64,000 nt of DNA, taken from contig NZ_CP127173.1 in the NCBI RefSeq assembly GCF_030264295.1, positions 5,029,501 to 5,093,500 of the forward strand, written 5' to 3'. The position numbers were made by a program, and so were the translations under genes. The stretch is from Amycolatopsis nalaikhensis. Lineage in GTDB: Bacteria > Actinomycetota > Actinomycetes > Mycobacteriales > Pseudonocardiaceae. Each line of letters starts with the position of its first letter. Positions within the stretch are counted from its first letter, which is position 1. Below, in pieces: positions 1-8,498 of the stretch. The notes beneath the pieces are model-generated. The model had not been told where the DNA came from, did not search any database, and saw only the letters and a list, made by a program, of their open reading frames with translations.

Positions 1-1685
1 TCAACCACACGGCGAGCAGCGAGCTGTTCGACCGGGAGGCGCGGGTGCTGGCGAGCCTCGACCACCCGCACATCGTCCCGGTGTACGACTACGTCCGCAC
101 GGGCCGCGAGCACCTGCTGGTGATGGAACGCCTCGACGGCGGGACGGTCCACAGCCGCTTCCACGGCGAAGGGGTCAGCGGCGAGCAGGCGTGCGCGATC
201 GGGCTGGCGATGCTGGCGGGGTTGCACGCGGCGCACCGGGCGGGGGTGCTGCACCTCGACGTCAAGCCGAGGAACCTGCTGTTCAGCACGCAGGGCGTGG
301 TGAAGGTGGCCGACTTCGGCATCGCACGGGTGATCAGCGAGGGCGCGACGCTGGTGACGCACGGCGGCGAGATCCTGGGAACACCGGCGTACATCGCACC
401 GGAGCAGGCGATGGGCAACGCGCTCAGCCCGGCGGCGGACGTGTACGCGGCGGGCACGGTGCTGTACGAGCTGCTGTCGGGAGAGCTGCCGTTCGACAAC
501 ACGCGCGGCGCGATCAGCATGATGCGCCAGCACATGTTCACCGACCCGCGCCCGATATCGGGTGTCCCGATGCCGATCGCCGGCGTGATCATGCGCAGCC
601 TGGCACGGGAGCTGGAGTCGAGATACAGGGAGGCGGAGTCGTTCGCGGCGGACCTGTCCGCGGCGGCGACGGCGGTGTACGGGGCCGGGTGGCTGGAGCG
701 GTCCGGGGTACCGGTGCTGCACTTGACGCCAAGGGTGATCGCGGGCCTGAACGCGGCGACGGTGCCGGTGGTGGACGAGCGGACCCGGCCGGTGCAGCGA
801 CACTCGGGCCCGAACGCGACGCTCGTGGCGAGTCCGGCCGAGCCGAACGGGTTCACGCAAGGTGCCGCCGGGGCCCCTGGTGCCCCGTGGGGTGGTGATC
901 GCGCCGGTTTCCCGCCGAGCGCCGACTCGAGCGGCCCCGCGTGGCCCGCCGATCCCACACCTGGCGGCGACTCCGCGAGGACCGGCTCTCAAGCCGCCGT
1001 CATCGGGCTGCGGCTGGCCGCCGCGGCCGCCGTCGTCGTGCTCGTCGTCCTCGCTCTGCTCAACCCGGCTCGGCTGCCGCACGAGGCGTCGCCCACTCTG
1101 AACCTCGGGGCCGCTCCCGTGTCGGCGCCCGTCGAGGTCGATCTCAGCAAGCCGCTCATCCTGACCGGGCCCGGGAACCCCGGGCGGGTCGCGATCTCGC
1201 TGTCCGCGGCCGGGATCCCGCTCGGCTCGGCGGCGACCGACGCGAAACCCGACGGCAACGGCTTCACCGCCCAGCTCACCCTGCCGGCGTTGGCGCGGTG
1301 GATCGTCGGCGGCGCCGTCACCGCGACCGTGCAGACCGGGCCCGTCACCCAGACCTTCACCCTGCTGACCAGCCAGCACCCGCTCGCGAGCGCGATGGGC
1401 GCGGGCACCCTCATCTTGGCGCTGTTCGCCTTGGCCTACCTCGAATCCGGGCTCCGGACCATCCGCAACGGCCACCGCTGGCGGGGCGCGACGGTCGGCG
1501 GCCCCGTGCTCGGCCTGCTCTTCGGCGCGGCGGTGTGGCTGTGCGTTTCGGTGTTGCGTGTGCACGAGCCGTCGCCCGGGTTCGGGGCCGGGTGTGCCGT
1601 GGCGGGGGCCGTCGCGGCCGGGTTCGTCGTCGCCGCCGCGCGACGGCGGGCGTCCACTGTGGTCAGTCGACCATCCGGACGGTGA
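1..1685 (+). CDS. Membrane-anchored Ser/Thr protein kinase, 5' end outside window
   Basis: This is a Hanks-type serine/threonine kinase. The frame is already open at base 3, so the N-terminus with the ATP-binding loop lies upstream, and the GTG at 45 is internal to the N-lobe. Counting from that GTG, the catalytic loop HLDVKPRN is at residues 70-77, the DFG at 90-92, and the activation segment contains GTPAYIAPEQ. A Pro/Gly-rich linker leads to a membrane helix at about 318-340, a roughly 100-residue probably extracellular part, and three more hydrophobic helices (about 446-466, 483-505, 513-532). No PASTA repeats are visible. The multi-helix tail is unlike the single-pass PknB layout. Its last 23 bases overlap the convergent gene that follows. 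Confidence 0.93.
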   Translation, partial: NHTASSELFDREARVLASLDHPHIVPVYDYVRTGREHLLVMERLDGGTVHSRFHGEGVSGEQACAIGLAMLAGLHAAHRAGVLHLDVKPRNLLFSTQGVVKVADFGIARVISEGATLVTHGGEILGTPAYIAPEQAMGNALSPAADVYAAGTVLYELLSGELPFDNTRGAISMMRQHMFTDPRPISGVPMPIAGVIMRSLARELESRYREAESFAADLSAAATAVYGAGWLERSGVPVLHLTPRVIAGLNAATVPVVDERTRPVQRHSGPNATLVASPAEPNGFTQGAAGAPGAPWGGDRAGFPPSADSSGPAWPADPTPGGDSARTGSQAAVIGLRLAAAAAVVVLVVLALLNPARLPHEASPTLNLGAAPVSAPVEVDLSKPLILTGPGNPGRVAISLSAAGIPLGSAATDAKPDGNGFTAQLTLPALARWIVGGAVTATVQTGPVTQTFTLLTSQHPLASAMGAGTLILALFALAYLESGLRTIRNGHRWRGATVGGPVLGLLFGAAVWLCVSVLRVHEPSPGFGAGCAVAGAVAAGFVVAAARRRASTVVSRPSGR

Positions 1686-2085
1686 CGTGCGGGCTATAGC
1701 TCTTGCGCCGGCTCCACCCTTGTTCGGCGCAGAGGCTCAGCTGGATCGCGCGGTCGGCGGGCGCCCAGTACCCGGTGCGGACGAAGTAGCCCTCCATCGT
1801 GTTCAGCGCGCCGAGGCTCTTGCGGGCCGAGCACATCTCCCAGCCCCACTGGCGCCCGCTCTTCTCGACGCCGTTGCGGCGGACGGAGATCCGGGGGTTG
1901 CCGACCGCGCGGATGTCGGCGTCACCCTCCGTGACGTAGACGACGCCGTCGATCTTGTAGAACCGGTTGTTGTCCAGCAACGACACCTGCCCGGAGAGGG
2001 TGATGCCGACCCGGCCGCCTTCGTCGCCGGTGAGCGTCCAATCGAGACAGAATTCCTGTACCGGGAGTTCCAGCGACTGGGTCAT
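1663..2085 (-). CDS. Unknown 140-residue protein
   Basis: I do not recognise this family. The protein has no signal peptide or membrane helix and reads as mostly beta-strand with alternating hydrophobic positions. It has three cysteines (in EFCLDW, EMCSAR and LSLCAE) and ends in HVTVRMVD. The ATG start MTQSLELPV follows an AACAGGGGAAACGAC leader with a GGGGAA ribosome site. It is convergent with the kinase gene and overlaps its 3' end by 23 bases, so both stop codons lie inside the neighbour. Function is unknown; a small soluble carbohydrate- or protein-binding domain would be a guess only. Confidence 0.7.
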   Translation of the reverse strand: MTQSLELPVQEFCLDWTLTGDEGGRVGITLSGQVSLLDNNRFYKIDGVVYVTEGDADIRAVGNPRISVRRNGVEKSGRQWGWEMCSARKSLGALNTMEGYFVRTGYWAPADRAIQLSLCAEQGWSRRKSYSPHVTVRMVD

Positions 2086-2334
2086 GTCGTTTCCCCTGTT
2101 CTAGCCGTGCGTCCCTTTCAGAAGATAGGGAATTTCCGGACGCCGGGAAGGGGTGCGCGCGATCTTCACCCGAAGCGGTTCCGGTCGTCGAATGCCTTGT
2201 CGCGCATGGGTTTTCAGGCGATCGGGTGACCGCGGGCACGCGACGTGAGAACGGCTGCTCCCGCCGGGTGGTGTTCACCGCACGGGTGGCTTGCGGCGGT
2301 CACCTCCCGTGCCCGTCACGGTCCGTGACGCCAA

Positions 2335-2352
2335 GGTAAAGGAACCATTACC
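2335..2352. promoter_or_regulatory. Imperfect palindrome upstream of P-loop gene
   Basis: GGTAAAGGAACCATTACC is an imperfect 18-bp inverted repeat (seven of nine pairs match) ending 22 bases before the ATG at 2375. Its position suits an operator, but no regulator is linked to it. A second small hairpin, CGTCACGGTCCGTGACG, lies just upstream at about 2314-2330. The rest of the gap after 2085 shows nothing else that I can name. Confidence 0.3.
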
Positions 2353-2374
2353 ATCGACGGGACGTTGGGCGGGC

Positions 2375-2929
2375 ATGAGCGAGCCCACTGTCATCGAACT
2401 CGGGCCACGCGACATGCTCGTCGTGGCGGGCCTGCCTGGAGCGGGCAAGACGACCATGCTCCGCCACGCCGCGACGGGACTGCCGGTGCTCGATTCGGAC
2501 CAGGTCCGCGAACGGCTGGGGGCGGTGGTCCCGGCGGTGCCGTACCGCTGCTACAGGCCGGTGGTGCACGCGTGGCACCGGCTCCGGATCGTCGGGCGGG
2601 CGCTGGCGGCCGAAGGGCCGATCGTGGTCCACGAGCCGTCGACGCGCTCCTCGACCCGGGCGTTGCTGGCATTGGTCGGAGCGGTGAGCGGCCGCCCGGT
2701 GCGGTTGCTGTTCCTGGACGTGACGGCGGAGCAGGCGCTGGCCGGGCAACGCAGCCGGGGGCGGTTGGTGCGGCCGCGGTCGTTCGCGCGGCACGTCCGG
2801 CGGGTGGGCAAGTGGCGGGCGGAGCTGCTCGCCGAGCGGGTTCCGGCGGGGTGGCACAGCGTGCAGGTGATCAGCCGGTCGAGGGCGAGCCGGACGCGGC
2901 TGGTGACGAAGTTGCTGGCGGGCTGCTGA
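2375..2929 (+). CDS. P-loop ATP-binding protein (AAA/zeta-toxin-like kinase fold)
   Basis: The product is 184 residues. The Walker A motif GLPGAGKTT is at residues 19-27, followed by LDSDQVRERLG, which places an acidic pair after the P-loop as in small P-loop kinases of the YjiK/zeta-toxin type. LLFLDV (about residue 112) is a likely Walker B strand, and the C-terminal part is arginine-rich with RSRGRL and RPRSFARHV, as in a lid region. The ATG at 2375 is preferred over an upstream in-frame TTG at 2291 because the P-loop then sits near the N-terminus as usual. The substrate is unknown. It stands alone and is followed by a hairpin. Confidence 0.8.
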   Translation: MSEPTVIELGPRDMLVVAGLPGAGKTTMLRHAATGLPVLDSDQVRERLGAVVPAVPYRCYRPVVHAWHRLRIVGRALAAEGPIVVHEPSTRSSTRALLALVGAVSGRPVRLLFLDVTAEQALAGQRSRGRLVRPRSFARHVRRVGKWRAELLAERVPAGWHSVQVISRSRASRTRLVTKLLAGC

Positions 2930-2955
2930 CGACGCCGAGCCTCGGGTGCGGGCGT

Positions 2956-3004
2956 GCTGAAGGGGACTTTCGTCTCATCACATGACAGGAAAGGGCCCTT
3001 CAGC
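2956..3004. terminator. Hairpin downstream of P-loop gene
   Basis: GCTGAAGGGGACTTT (2956-2970) pairs with AAAGGGCCCTTCAGC (2990-3004), with two mismatches. The loop contains its own short TCAT/ATGA stem. There is no U-tract, which is usual for actinomycete hairpins. It lies 27 bases after the stop of the P-loop gene and probably ends its transcript. Confidence 0.5.
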
Positions 3005-3039
3005 CCGCCTCGGCCCGGCGGGGTGCGGGGGTCGCGCGC

Positions 3040-3092
3040 GTCTTGAATGACTCATTCAGGTCTTCGGAGGTCCTGAATGACTCATTCAAGAC
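3040..3092. repeat. Duplicated palindrome TGAATGACTCATTCA
   Basis: The 15-bp palindrome TGAATGA-C-TCATTCA occurs twice, at 3045-3059 and 3074-3088. Flanking bases make the two copies an inverted pair (GTCTTGAATGA at the left edge, TCATTCAAGAC at the right), so the segment can fold either as one long stem around TCTTCGGAGG or as two short stems. It lies between the P-loop gene and the chitinase promoter. This looks like a dispersed extragenic palindrome or terminator. Confidence 0.6.
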
Positions 3093-3178
3093 CTCGCCGC
3101 CACGCGTACCCGGGCTGCCGCCCCGCCGCGCTTGGGTCGTCCGGGCTGCGCGGCCGCGAAGCGCCGCCCGACCCTCCA

Positions 3179-3215
3179 GTTGGTCTGGACATTTTACATA
3201 TTGGTCTAGACAATA
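3179..3215 (+). promoter_or_regulatory. Two DasR-type (dre) operators at the chitinase promoter
   Basis: GTTGGTCTGGACATTT (3179-3194) and ATTGGTCTAGACAATA (3200-3215) both match the dre core TGGTCTAGACCA recognised by the GntR-family regulator DasR in Streptomyces chitin and GlcNAc genes. The second copy keeps the TTGGTCTAGACAA core. The copies are 21 bases apart, two helical turns, as in the paired direct repeats known from Streptomyces chitinase promoters. They lie 28-64 bases before the chitinase ATG, inside the expected promoter. Confidence 0.8.
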
Positions 3216-3242
3216 AGTGCATCTCCCCGACTGGAGGACCCG

Positions 3243-5009
3243 ATGAGGCGTTCCAGACTCTCCGTAGCCCTAGCCGCCTTCGCACTCACCCTTTCCGGCC
3301 TCACCGCCGGTCCGGCGCAAGCGGCCAACCTCCTCGCCAACCCCGGCTTCGAGGCCGGTTCCCTGTCCGGCTGGACCTGCGCCAACGCGACCACCGTCAG
3401 CACCCCCGTCCGCGGCGGCAGCTATGCCCTCGCCGGGACGCCCGTCGGTGCTGATTACGCCCAGTGCTCGCAGACCCTGTCCGTGCAGCCGAACACCACC
3501 TACACGGTCTCCGCCTGGGTGCGCGGGAACCCCGTCTACCTCGGCATCACCGGCGGCCCCTCGACCTGGTCCGGCAACTCGAGCGCCTACAACCAGCTGC
3601 AGCTCACCTTCACCACCGGCAACCAGACCTCCGCCCAGCTCTACCTCCACGGCTGGTACGGCGCGGGCACCTACTACGCCGACGACGTCGTCCTCGACGG
3701 CCCCGGTGGCAGCACCCCCGGCACGCCCGCCGCTCCCGGCACCCCGCACATCACCGCCGCCACGGCCAACTCCCTCACCCTCAGCTGGGGCGCGAGTGCG
3801 GGCACCGTCACCGGGTACCGGGTCTACGAAGGCAACACCGTCGTCGCGCAAGCGACCGGCACCAGCGCCACCATCGGCGGCCTCACCGCCTGCACCACCC
3901 ACAGTTACTCCGTCGCCGCCTACAACGGAGCCGGGGAGTCGCCCAAGAGCGCCGCCGCCACCGGGAGCACCAGCGGCTGCGTAGACACCGGCCTGCCCAA
4001 GCACGCCCTCGTCGGCTACCTGCACGCCAGCTTCGCCAACGGCTCCGGCTACGTCCGGATGGCCGACGTCCCCGCCGCCTGGGACATCGTCGATCTCGCC
4101 TTCGGGGAACCCACCTCCGTCACCTCCGGGGACATCCGCTTCACCCGCTGCCCCGTCAGCGAGTGCCCGAACGTCGAGAGCGACGCCGACTTCATCGCCG
4201 CCATCAAGGCGAAACAAGCGCAGGGCAAGAAGGTCGTCATCTCCATCGGCGGGCAGAACGGCCAGGTCCAGCTCACCACCACCGCCGCGCGGGACAAATT
4301 CGTCAGCTCCGTCTCCGCCATCATCGACAAGTACGGCCTCGACGGCCTCGACATCGACTTCGAGGGCCACTCCCTCTCGCTCAACCCCGGCGACACCGAC
4401 TTCCGCAACCCGACCACGCCGGTCATCGTCAACCTGATCTCGGCGCTGAAGACCCTGAAAGCCAAGTACGGCACCGGGTTCGTGCTGACGATGGCGCCGG
4501 AGACCTTCTTCGTGCAGGTCGGCTACCAGTTCTACGGCGGCTCCGGCACCGGCGACGCGCGGACCGGCGCCTACCTGCCCGTCATCCACGCCCTGCGCGA
4601 CTCGCTCACCGTGCTGCACGTCCAGGACTACAACTCCGGCCCGGTCATGGGCCTGGACAACCAGTACCACACCATGGGCGGCGCGGACTTCCACATCGCG
4701 ATGACCGACATGCTCAAGGCCGGGTTCAGCGTGGCGAACACCGGCCAGTTCTTCCCCGGTCTGCGCCCGGACCAGATCGCGATCGGGCTGCCCGCCGCGG
4801 TCTCCGCCGGCAACGGCTACACCTCACCGGCCGACGTCCAGACGGCGGTGAACTGCCTGGTCAAGGGCACTGGCTGCGGCTCGTACACGCTGCGCGGCGG
4901 CACTTCTCCCGCCCTGCGCGGGCTGATGACGTGGTCGATCAACTGGGACAAGTACTACAACTGGGAGTTCCAGAACAGCCACGAGCCGTTCCTGAACTCG
5001 CTTCCGTGA
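3243..5009 (+). CDS. Secreted GH18 chitinase with CBM and FnIII domain
   Basis: This 588-residue secreted enzyme hydrolyses chitin. A Sec signal peptide (MRRSRLSV..., cleavage near AQAA at 27-28) is followed by a carbohydrate-binding module of the CBM4/CenC type (about 30-150, NPGFEAGSLSGW), a fibronectin type III domain (about 160-245) and a GH18 barrel (about 253-585). The catalytic signature DGLDIDFE is at 367-374, with Glu374 as acid/base. The ATG follows GGAGG at 3233-3237. The domain order matches ChiD-like actinomycete chitinases. Two dre-like sites upstream indicate control by DasR and induction by GlcNAc metabolites. It is transcribed alone. Confidence 0.95.
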   Translation: MRRSRLSVALAAFALTLSGLTAGPAQAANLLANPGFEAGSLSGWTCANATTVSTPVRGGSYALAGTPVGADYAQCSQTLSVQPNTTYTVSAWVRGNPVYLGITGGPSTWSGNSSAYNQLQLTFTTGNQTSAQLYLHGWYGAGTYYADDVVLDGPGGSTPGTPAAPGTPHITAATANSLTLSWGASAGTVTGYRVYEGNTVVAQATGTSATIGGLTACTTHSYSVAAYNGAGESPKSAAATGSTSGCVDTGLPKHALVGYLHASFANGSGYVRMADVPAAWDIVDLAFGEPTSVTSGDIRFTRCPVSECPNVESDADFIAAIKAKQAQGKKVVISIGGQNGQVQLTTTAARDKFVSSVSAIIDKYGLDGLDIDFEGHSLSLNPGDTDFRNPTTPVIVNLISALKTLKAKYGTGFVLTMAPETFFVQVGYQFYGGSGTGDARTGAYLPVIHALRDSLTVLHVQDYNSGPVMGLDNQYHTMGGADFHIAMTDMLKAGFSVANTGQFFPGLRPDQIAIGLPAAVSAGNGYTSPADVQTAVNCLVKGTGCGSYTLRGGTSPALRGLMTWSINWDKYYNWEFQNSHEPFLNSLP

Positions 5010-5052
5010 CGCCGGGCGGTGTGCCCCGCCGCGGTGGGGCACACTGCCTGAC

Positions 5053-5790
5053 GTGGTGAAACGCGACTCCGTGCTGACGCGCGTCGTCCGCATCTACGAG
5101 ACCTTCGGGCCGGACACTCCGGCGCTGCGGGTCACCGACATCGCGCGCCGGGCCGGCCTGCACGTCGCGACGGCGTCGCGGCTGGTCGACGAGCTGGTCG
5201 GACACGGCTGGCTGCAGCGGGACCCCGATCGGCGGATTCGCGTGGGCGTCCGCTTGTGGGAGCTCGCTTCGCGCGCGTCGCCGACGCTCGGGCTGCGCGA
5301 GGCGGCGCTGCCCTTCATGGAGGACCTGCACGCCGTCGTCGGGCACCACACGCAGCTGGCCGTGCTCGAGGACCGCGAAGTGCTGTTCGTCGAGCGGCTC
5401 TCGGCGCCCGGCGCGGTCGTGAACGTGACGCGGGTGGCGGGGCGGCTGCCGCTGCACGCGTCGTCGTCCGGCCTGGTCCTGCTCGCCCACGCACCCGCTG
5501 AACTGCAGGAACAGGTGCTCGCGGGTCCCCTCGGGGCGTTCCGCCGGACCACGTTGACCGACCCGGCGCGGCTGCGGCGCTTCCTCGCCGACGTGCGGCG
5601 GGACGGCTACGCGTTCTGCGCGGGCTTCATCGACGAAGAGACCACGGGGATCGCCGTGCCGCTGCGGGGGCCGGGTGACCGGGTCGTCGCGGCGCTGTCG
5701 GTCATCGTGCCCAACGACCGGAACGCGCGAGCCCAGATCCCGGCGCTGCGGGCGGCGGCGCGCGGAATCTCACGGACACTCTCTCACTGA
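5053..5790 (+). CDS. IclR-family regulator, probable regulator of pobA
   Basis: The 245-residue protein has an N-terminal winged helix-turn-helix (about 10-70; VTDIARRAGLHVATASRLVDEL) and a C-terminal IclR effector domain with the usual LPLHASSSGLVLLA and GIAVPLRGPGDRVVAALSV segments. IclR proteins often sense aromatic acids, and the next gene on the same strand is pobA, so 4-hydroxybenzoate-responsive control is the simplest inference. The GTG at 5053 starts the frame; a second GTG codon follows immediately and the ribosome site is weak. It lies 43 bases after the chitinase stop but is functionally unrelated to it. Confidence 0.9.
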   Translation: MVKRDSVLTRVVRIYETFGPDTPALRVTDIARRAGLHVATASRLVDELVGHGWLQRDPDRRIRVGVRLWELASRASPTLGLREAALPFMEDLHAVVGHHTQLAVLEDREVLFVERLSAPGAVVNVTRVAGRLPLHASSSGLVLLAHAPAELQEQVLAGPLGAFRRTTLTDPARLRRFLADVRRDGYAFCAGFIDEETTGIAVPLRGPGDRVVAALSVIVPNDRNARAQIPALRAAARGISRTLSH

Positions 5791-5863
5791 ATGAGAATGT
5801 CGTAGTCCATGCCGGACCCGCCGGGAGATGCTCGGGCTTCCTCGCGGGAAAGGACGTTCGCCA

Positions 5864-7015
5864 GTGCGCACCCAGGTCGTCATCATCGGCGCCGGCCCGG
5901 CCGGGCTGCTGCTGTCCCACCTGCTCGGCCTCGACGGCATCGACTCGGTGCTGGTCGAACGGCAGACGGCGGAGTACGTCCAGGCCCGCATCCGCGCGGG
6001 CATCCTCGAGGCGGGCACGGTCGAGCTGCTGCGGCGGGTCGGCCTCGGCGACCGCCTCGACGTCGAGGGCATGGAGCACCGCGGCATCCACTTGCAGTGG
6101 CCCGGGAACCGGCACCACATCGACTTCGCCGACCTGATCGGCCGGTCGGTCACCGTCTACGGGCAGACCGAGGTGACCAAGGACCTGATGGCGGCGCGGG
6201 AGAAGGCGGGCCGCCCGGCCCACTACTCGGCGGCCGACGTCGCGGTGCACGACGTCACCGGCAAGCCGTACGTGACCTTTGTGGACAGTGACGGCACGCC
6301 GCGGCGGATCGACGCCGACGTCGTCGTCGGCTGCGACGGTTTCCACGGCCCGAGCCGGGCGTCCATTCCGGACCCGAAGGTCTGGGAACGAACGTACCCG
6401 TTCGCCTGGCTCGGCGTCTTGGCCGACGTCGCGCCGTCCACGGACGAGCTGATCTACGCCTGGCACCCGGACGGGTTCGCGATGCACAGCATGCGTTCGC
6501 CGCGGGTCAGCCGCTTCTACCTGCAGGTGACGCCCGACGAAGACATCGCGCGGTGGAGCGACGACCGGATCTGGACGGCGCTGTCCGAGCGGCTGGGCGT
6601 CGACGGCTGGACCCTCGAAACCGGCCCGATCACCGAGAAGAGCGTGCTGCCGATGCGCAGCTTCGTCGCGACGCCGATGCGGCACGGGAACCTCTACCTG
6701 GCCGGGGACGCCGCGCACATCGTGCCGCCGACCGGGGCGAAGGGGCTCAACCTGGCCGTCGCCGATGTTTCGCTGCTGGCGGCCGCGTTGACGGCGTCGC
6801 TGCGCGGGAACGACGAGCTCGCCGACGCGTACTCGGAGACGGCGTTGCGCCGGGTCTGGCGCTGCACGCACTTCTCGTGGTGGATGACGTCGATGCTGCA
6901 CCGCCACGGCGACGACTTCGACGCGCAGCTCCAGCTCGCCCAGCTCCACCGCACGGTGACCTCGACCGCGGCGATGACCGAGCTGGCGCACAACTACGCG
7001 GGGCTGCCGCTGTAG
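5864..7015 (+). CDS. pobA: 4-Hydroxybenzoate 3-monooxygenase
   Basis: This class A flavoprotein converts 4-hydroxybenzoate to protocatechuate with NAD(P)H and O2, feeding the beta-ketoadipate pathway. The GTG start gives 383 residues, close to the usual 390. The FAD dinucleotide motif IIGAGPAGLLLSHLLG is N-terminal. YVQARIRAGILEAGTVELL, TVYGQTEVTKDLMAARE, the GCDGFHGPSRASIP motif and LAGDAAHIVPPTGAKGLNLA follow PobA closely from end to end. The GTG at 5864 has an AAAGGA site ten bases upstream, which favours it over an in-frame ATG at 5828. No protocatechuate ring-cleavage genes are nearby. Confidence 0.95.
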   Translation: MRTQVVIIGAGPAGLLLSHLLGLDGIDSVLVERQTAEYVQARIRAGILEAGTVELLRRVGLGDRLDVEGMEHRGIHLQWPGNRHHIDFADLIGRSVTVYGQTEVTKDLMAAREKAGRPAHYSAADVAVHDVTGKPYVTFVDSDGTPRRIDADVVVGCDGFHGPSRASIPDPKVWERTYPFAWLGVLADVAPSTDELIYAWHPDGFAMHSMRSPRVSRFYLQVTPDEDIARWSDDRIWTALSERLGVDGWTLETGPITEKSVLPMRSFVATPMRHGNLYLAGDAAHIVPPTGAKGLNLAVADVSLLAAALTASLRGNDELADAYSETALRRVWRCTHFSWWMTSMLHRHGDDFDAQLQLAQLHRTVTSTAAMTELAHNYAGLPL

Positions 7016-7038
7016 CGCCGATTCCTTTCCGGCTCGCG

Positions 7039-7065
7039 CGATGTCCATGACTGGGTAGGACATCG
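7039..7065. promoter_or_regulatory. Inverted repeat CGATGTCC-N11-GGACATCG
   Basis: Perfect 8-bp arms CGATGTCC (7039-7046) and GGACATCG (7058-7065) are separated by 11 bases and end 23 bases before the GTG of the MFS gene. Position and symmetry fit an operator for the MFS operon. The IclR protein encoded upstream is one possible ligand, but this is not shown. Confidence 0.45.
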
Positions 7066-7088
7066 AACCGAGCCGCGAGGAGTCCCGA

Positions 7089-8495
7089 GTGCGCGTCGAA
7101 ACCCCGCCCACCCCGGCGGTACCGGAAACTGGAACAGCGCAGCGAAGATGGGTCTTGGCGATCACCGCGGTCGCTTCGCTGATGGTCGTGCTCGACGCGC
7201 TGGTCGTCGCGACCGCGCTGACCGCGATCAAGGCCGATCTCGGGGCGTCGGTCACCGAGCTCGAATGGACCGTGAACGCCTACGGCCTGAGCTTCGCCGT
7301 CCTGCTGATGACCGCCGCGGCGGCCGGCGACCGGTGGGGACGGCGGCGGGTGTTCGCGGGCGGGGTGACGGTGTTCGCGCTCGCCTCGGCGGTCTGCGCC
7401 CTCGCTCCGGACATCGGCACCTTGGTCGCGGGCCGGGTGCTGCAGGGCGCCGGGGCCGCGTTCGTCATGCCGCTCGCCTTGGCCCTGCTGGGTGCGGCTT
7501 TCCCGCCCGCGCTCCGGCCCAAGGCGCTCGGCGTCTTCGCGAGCGTGAGCGGGGTGGCCGTGCCGCTCGGGCCGCTCCTGGGCGGCGCTGTCGTCGCGGG
7601 CATCTCCTGGCCGTGGATCTTCTGGATCAACGTCCCCGTCGGCGTCGTCCTGGTCGTCCTCGCGCTGACCCGGATCGACGAGAGCCACGGACCCGACCGC
7701 GCCATCGACTGGCCCGGCCTGGTGCTCGTCGGCGCCGGTTCGTTCGGCGTCGTGTGGGGACTCGCCCAGGTCGGCACCGCGGGCTGGGTCGGCGTCGCGG
7801 GACCGCTCGTGGCCGGGCTGGTGGCGCTCGGCGCGTTCCTCGGCTGGCAACGGCGGGCGGCGCACCCGATGCTCCCGCTCCGGCTGTTCCGCTCCCGCCG
7901 GTTCTCCGCCGGGAACGCCGTCATCTTCTTCCACTGGGGTTCCGCGCTGGGCGTCGGCTTCTTCATGGCCCAGTTCCTGCAGGCGGGGCTCGGGTACGGG
8001 CCGCTCGCCGCCGGGCTCGGGCTGGTGCCGTGGGGGCTGACCACCGCCGTCGTCCCGCAGCTGGCCGGGCGGCTGGTCGGCCGGTTCGGCGAGCGGCCGT
8101 TCATCGTGGCCGGGCTGGGCCTGCACGGGCTGGCCATGGCGTGGATCGCGGTCGTCGCCGGTCCGTCGATCTCGTACTGGGCGATCGCCGCGCCGCTCGT
8201 GCTGTCCGGGACGGGCATCGCGCTGTGCCTGCCCGCCGCGCAGAGCGCGGTGCTGACCTCGGCCGAGCCGCGGTTCATCGGCAAGGCCTCCGGCGCCTTC
8301 AGCGCGATGCGGCAGCTCGGCGGGGCTTTCGGCGTCGCCGTCCTGGTCGTCGGCTTCTCGCTGGGCGGCAGCTACGCGTCGCGCGAGGCCTTCGCCGGCG
8401 GCTTCACGGTCGCCGTCGTCGTCAGTGCCGCCCTCGCCGCGCTCGGCGTGCTGGCCGGTTGTTTCATCCCGCGTCGCGAATCGAAGGAGAACTGA
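7089..8495 (+). CDS. MFS transporter, DHA2 (EmrB/QacA) type
   Basis: This is a 468-residue, 14-helix drug:proton antiporter-type protein. The first helix pair contains LMVVLDALVVATAL (motif D1-like LDxxVV), then GDRWGRRRVFAGG (motif A) in the first cytoplasmic loop, and GAGAAFVMPLALALLGAAFPP (motif C region). It probably exports a small organic compound or drug. The GTG start follows CGAGGAG. It is the first gene of a compact group with three downstream genes (gap of 3 bases, then overlaps of 17 and 11 bases), so it is probably co-transcribed with them. Confidence 0.9.
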   Translation: MRVETPPTPAVPETGTAQRRWVLAITAVASLMVVLDALVVATALTAIKADLGASVTELEWTVNAYGLSFAVLLMTAAAAGDRWGRRRVFAGGVTVFALASAVCALAPDIGTLVAGRVLQGAGAAFVMPLALALLGAAFPPALRPKALGVFASVSGVAVPLGPLLGGAVVAGISWPWIFWINVPVGVVLVVLALTRIDESHGPDRAIDWPGLVLVGAGSFGVVWGLAQVGTAGWVGVAGPLVAGLVALGAFLGWQRRAAHPMLPLRLFRSRRFSAGNAVIFFHWGSALGVGFFMAQFLQAGLGYGPLAAGLGLVPWGLTTAVVPQLAGRLVGRFGERPFIVAGLGLHGLAMAWIAVVAGPSISYWAIAAPLVLSGTGIALCLPAAQSAVLTSAEPRFIGKASGAFSAMRQLGGAFGVAVLVVGFSLGGSYASREAFAGGFTVAVVVSAALAALGVLAGCFIPRRESKEN

Positions 8496-8498
8496 GTC

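Noticed and set aside
5828..5863. Upstream ATG at 5828 for pobA
   Set aside because: It adds MLGLPRGKGRSP before the conserved start, has no better ribosome site, and AAAGGA is ideally spaced for the GTG at 5864.
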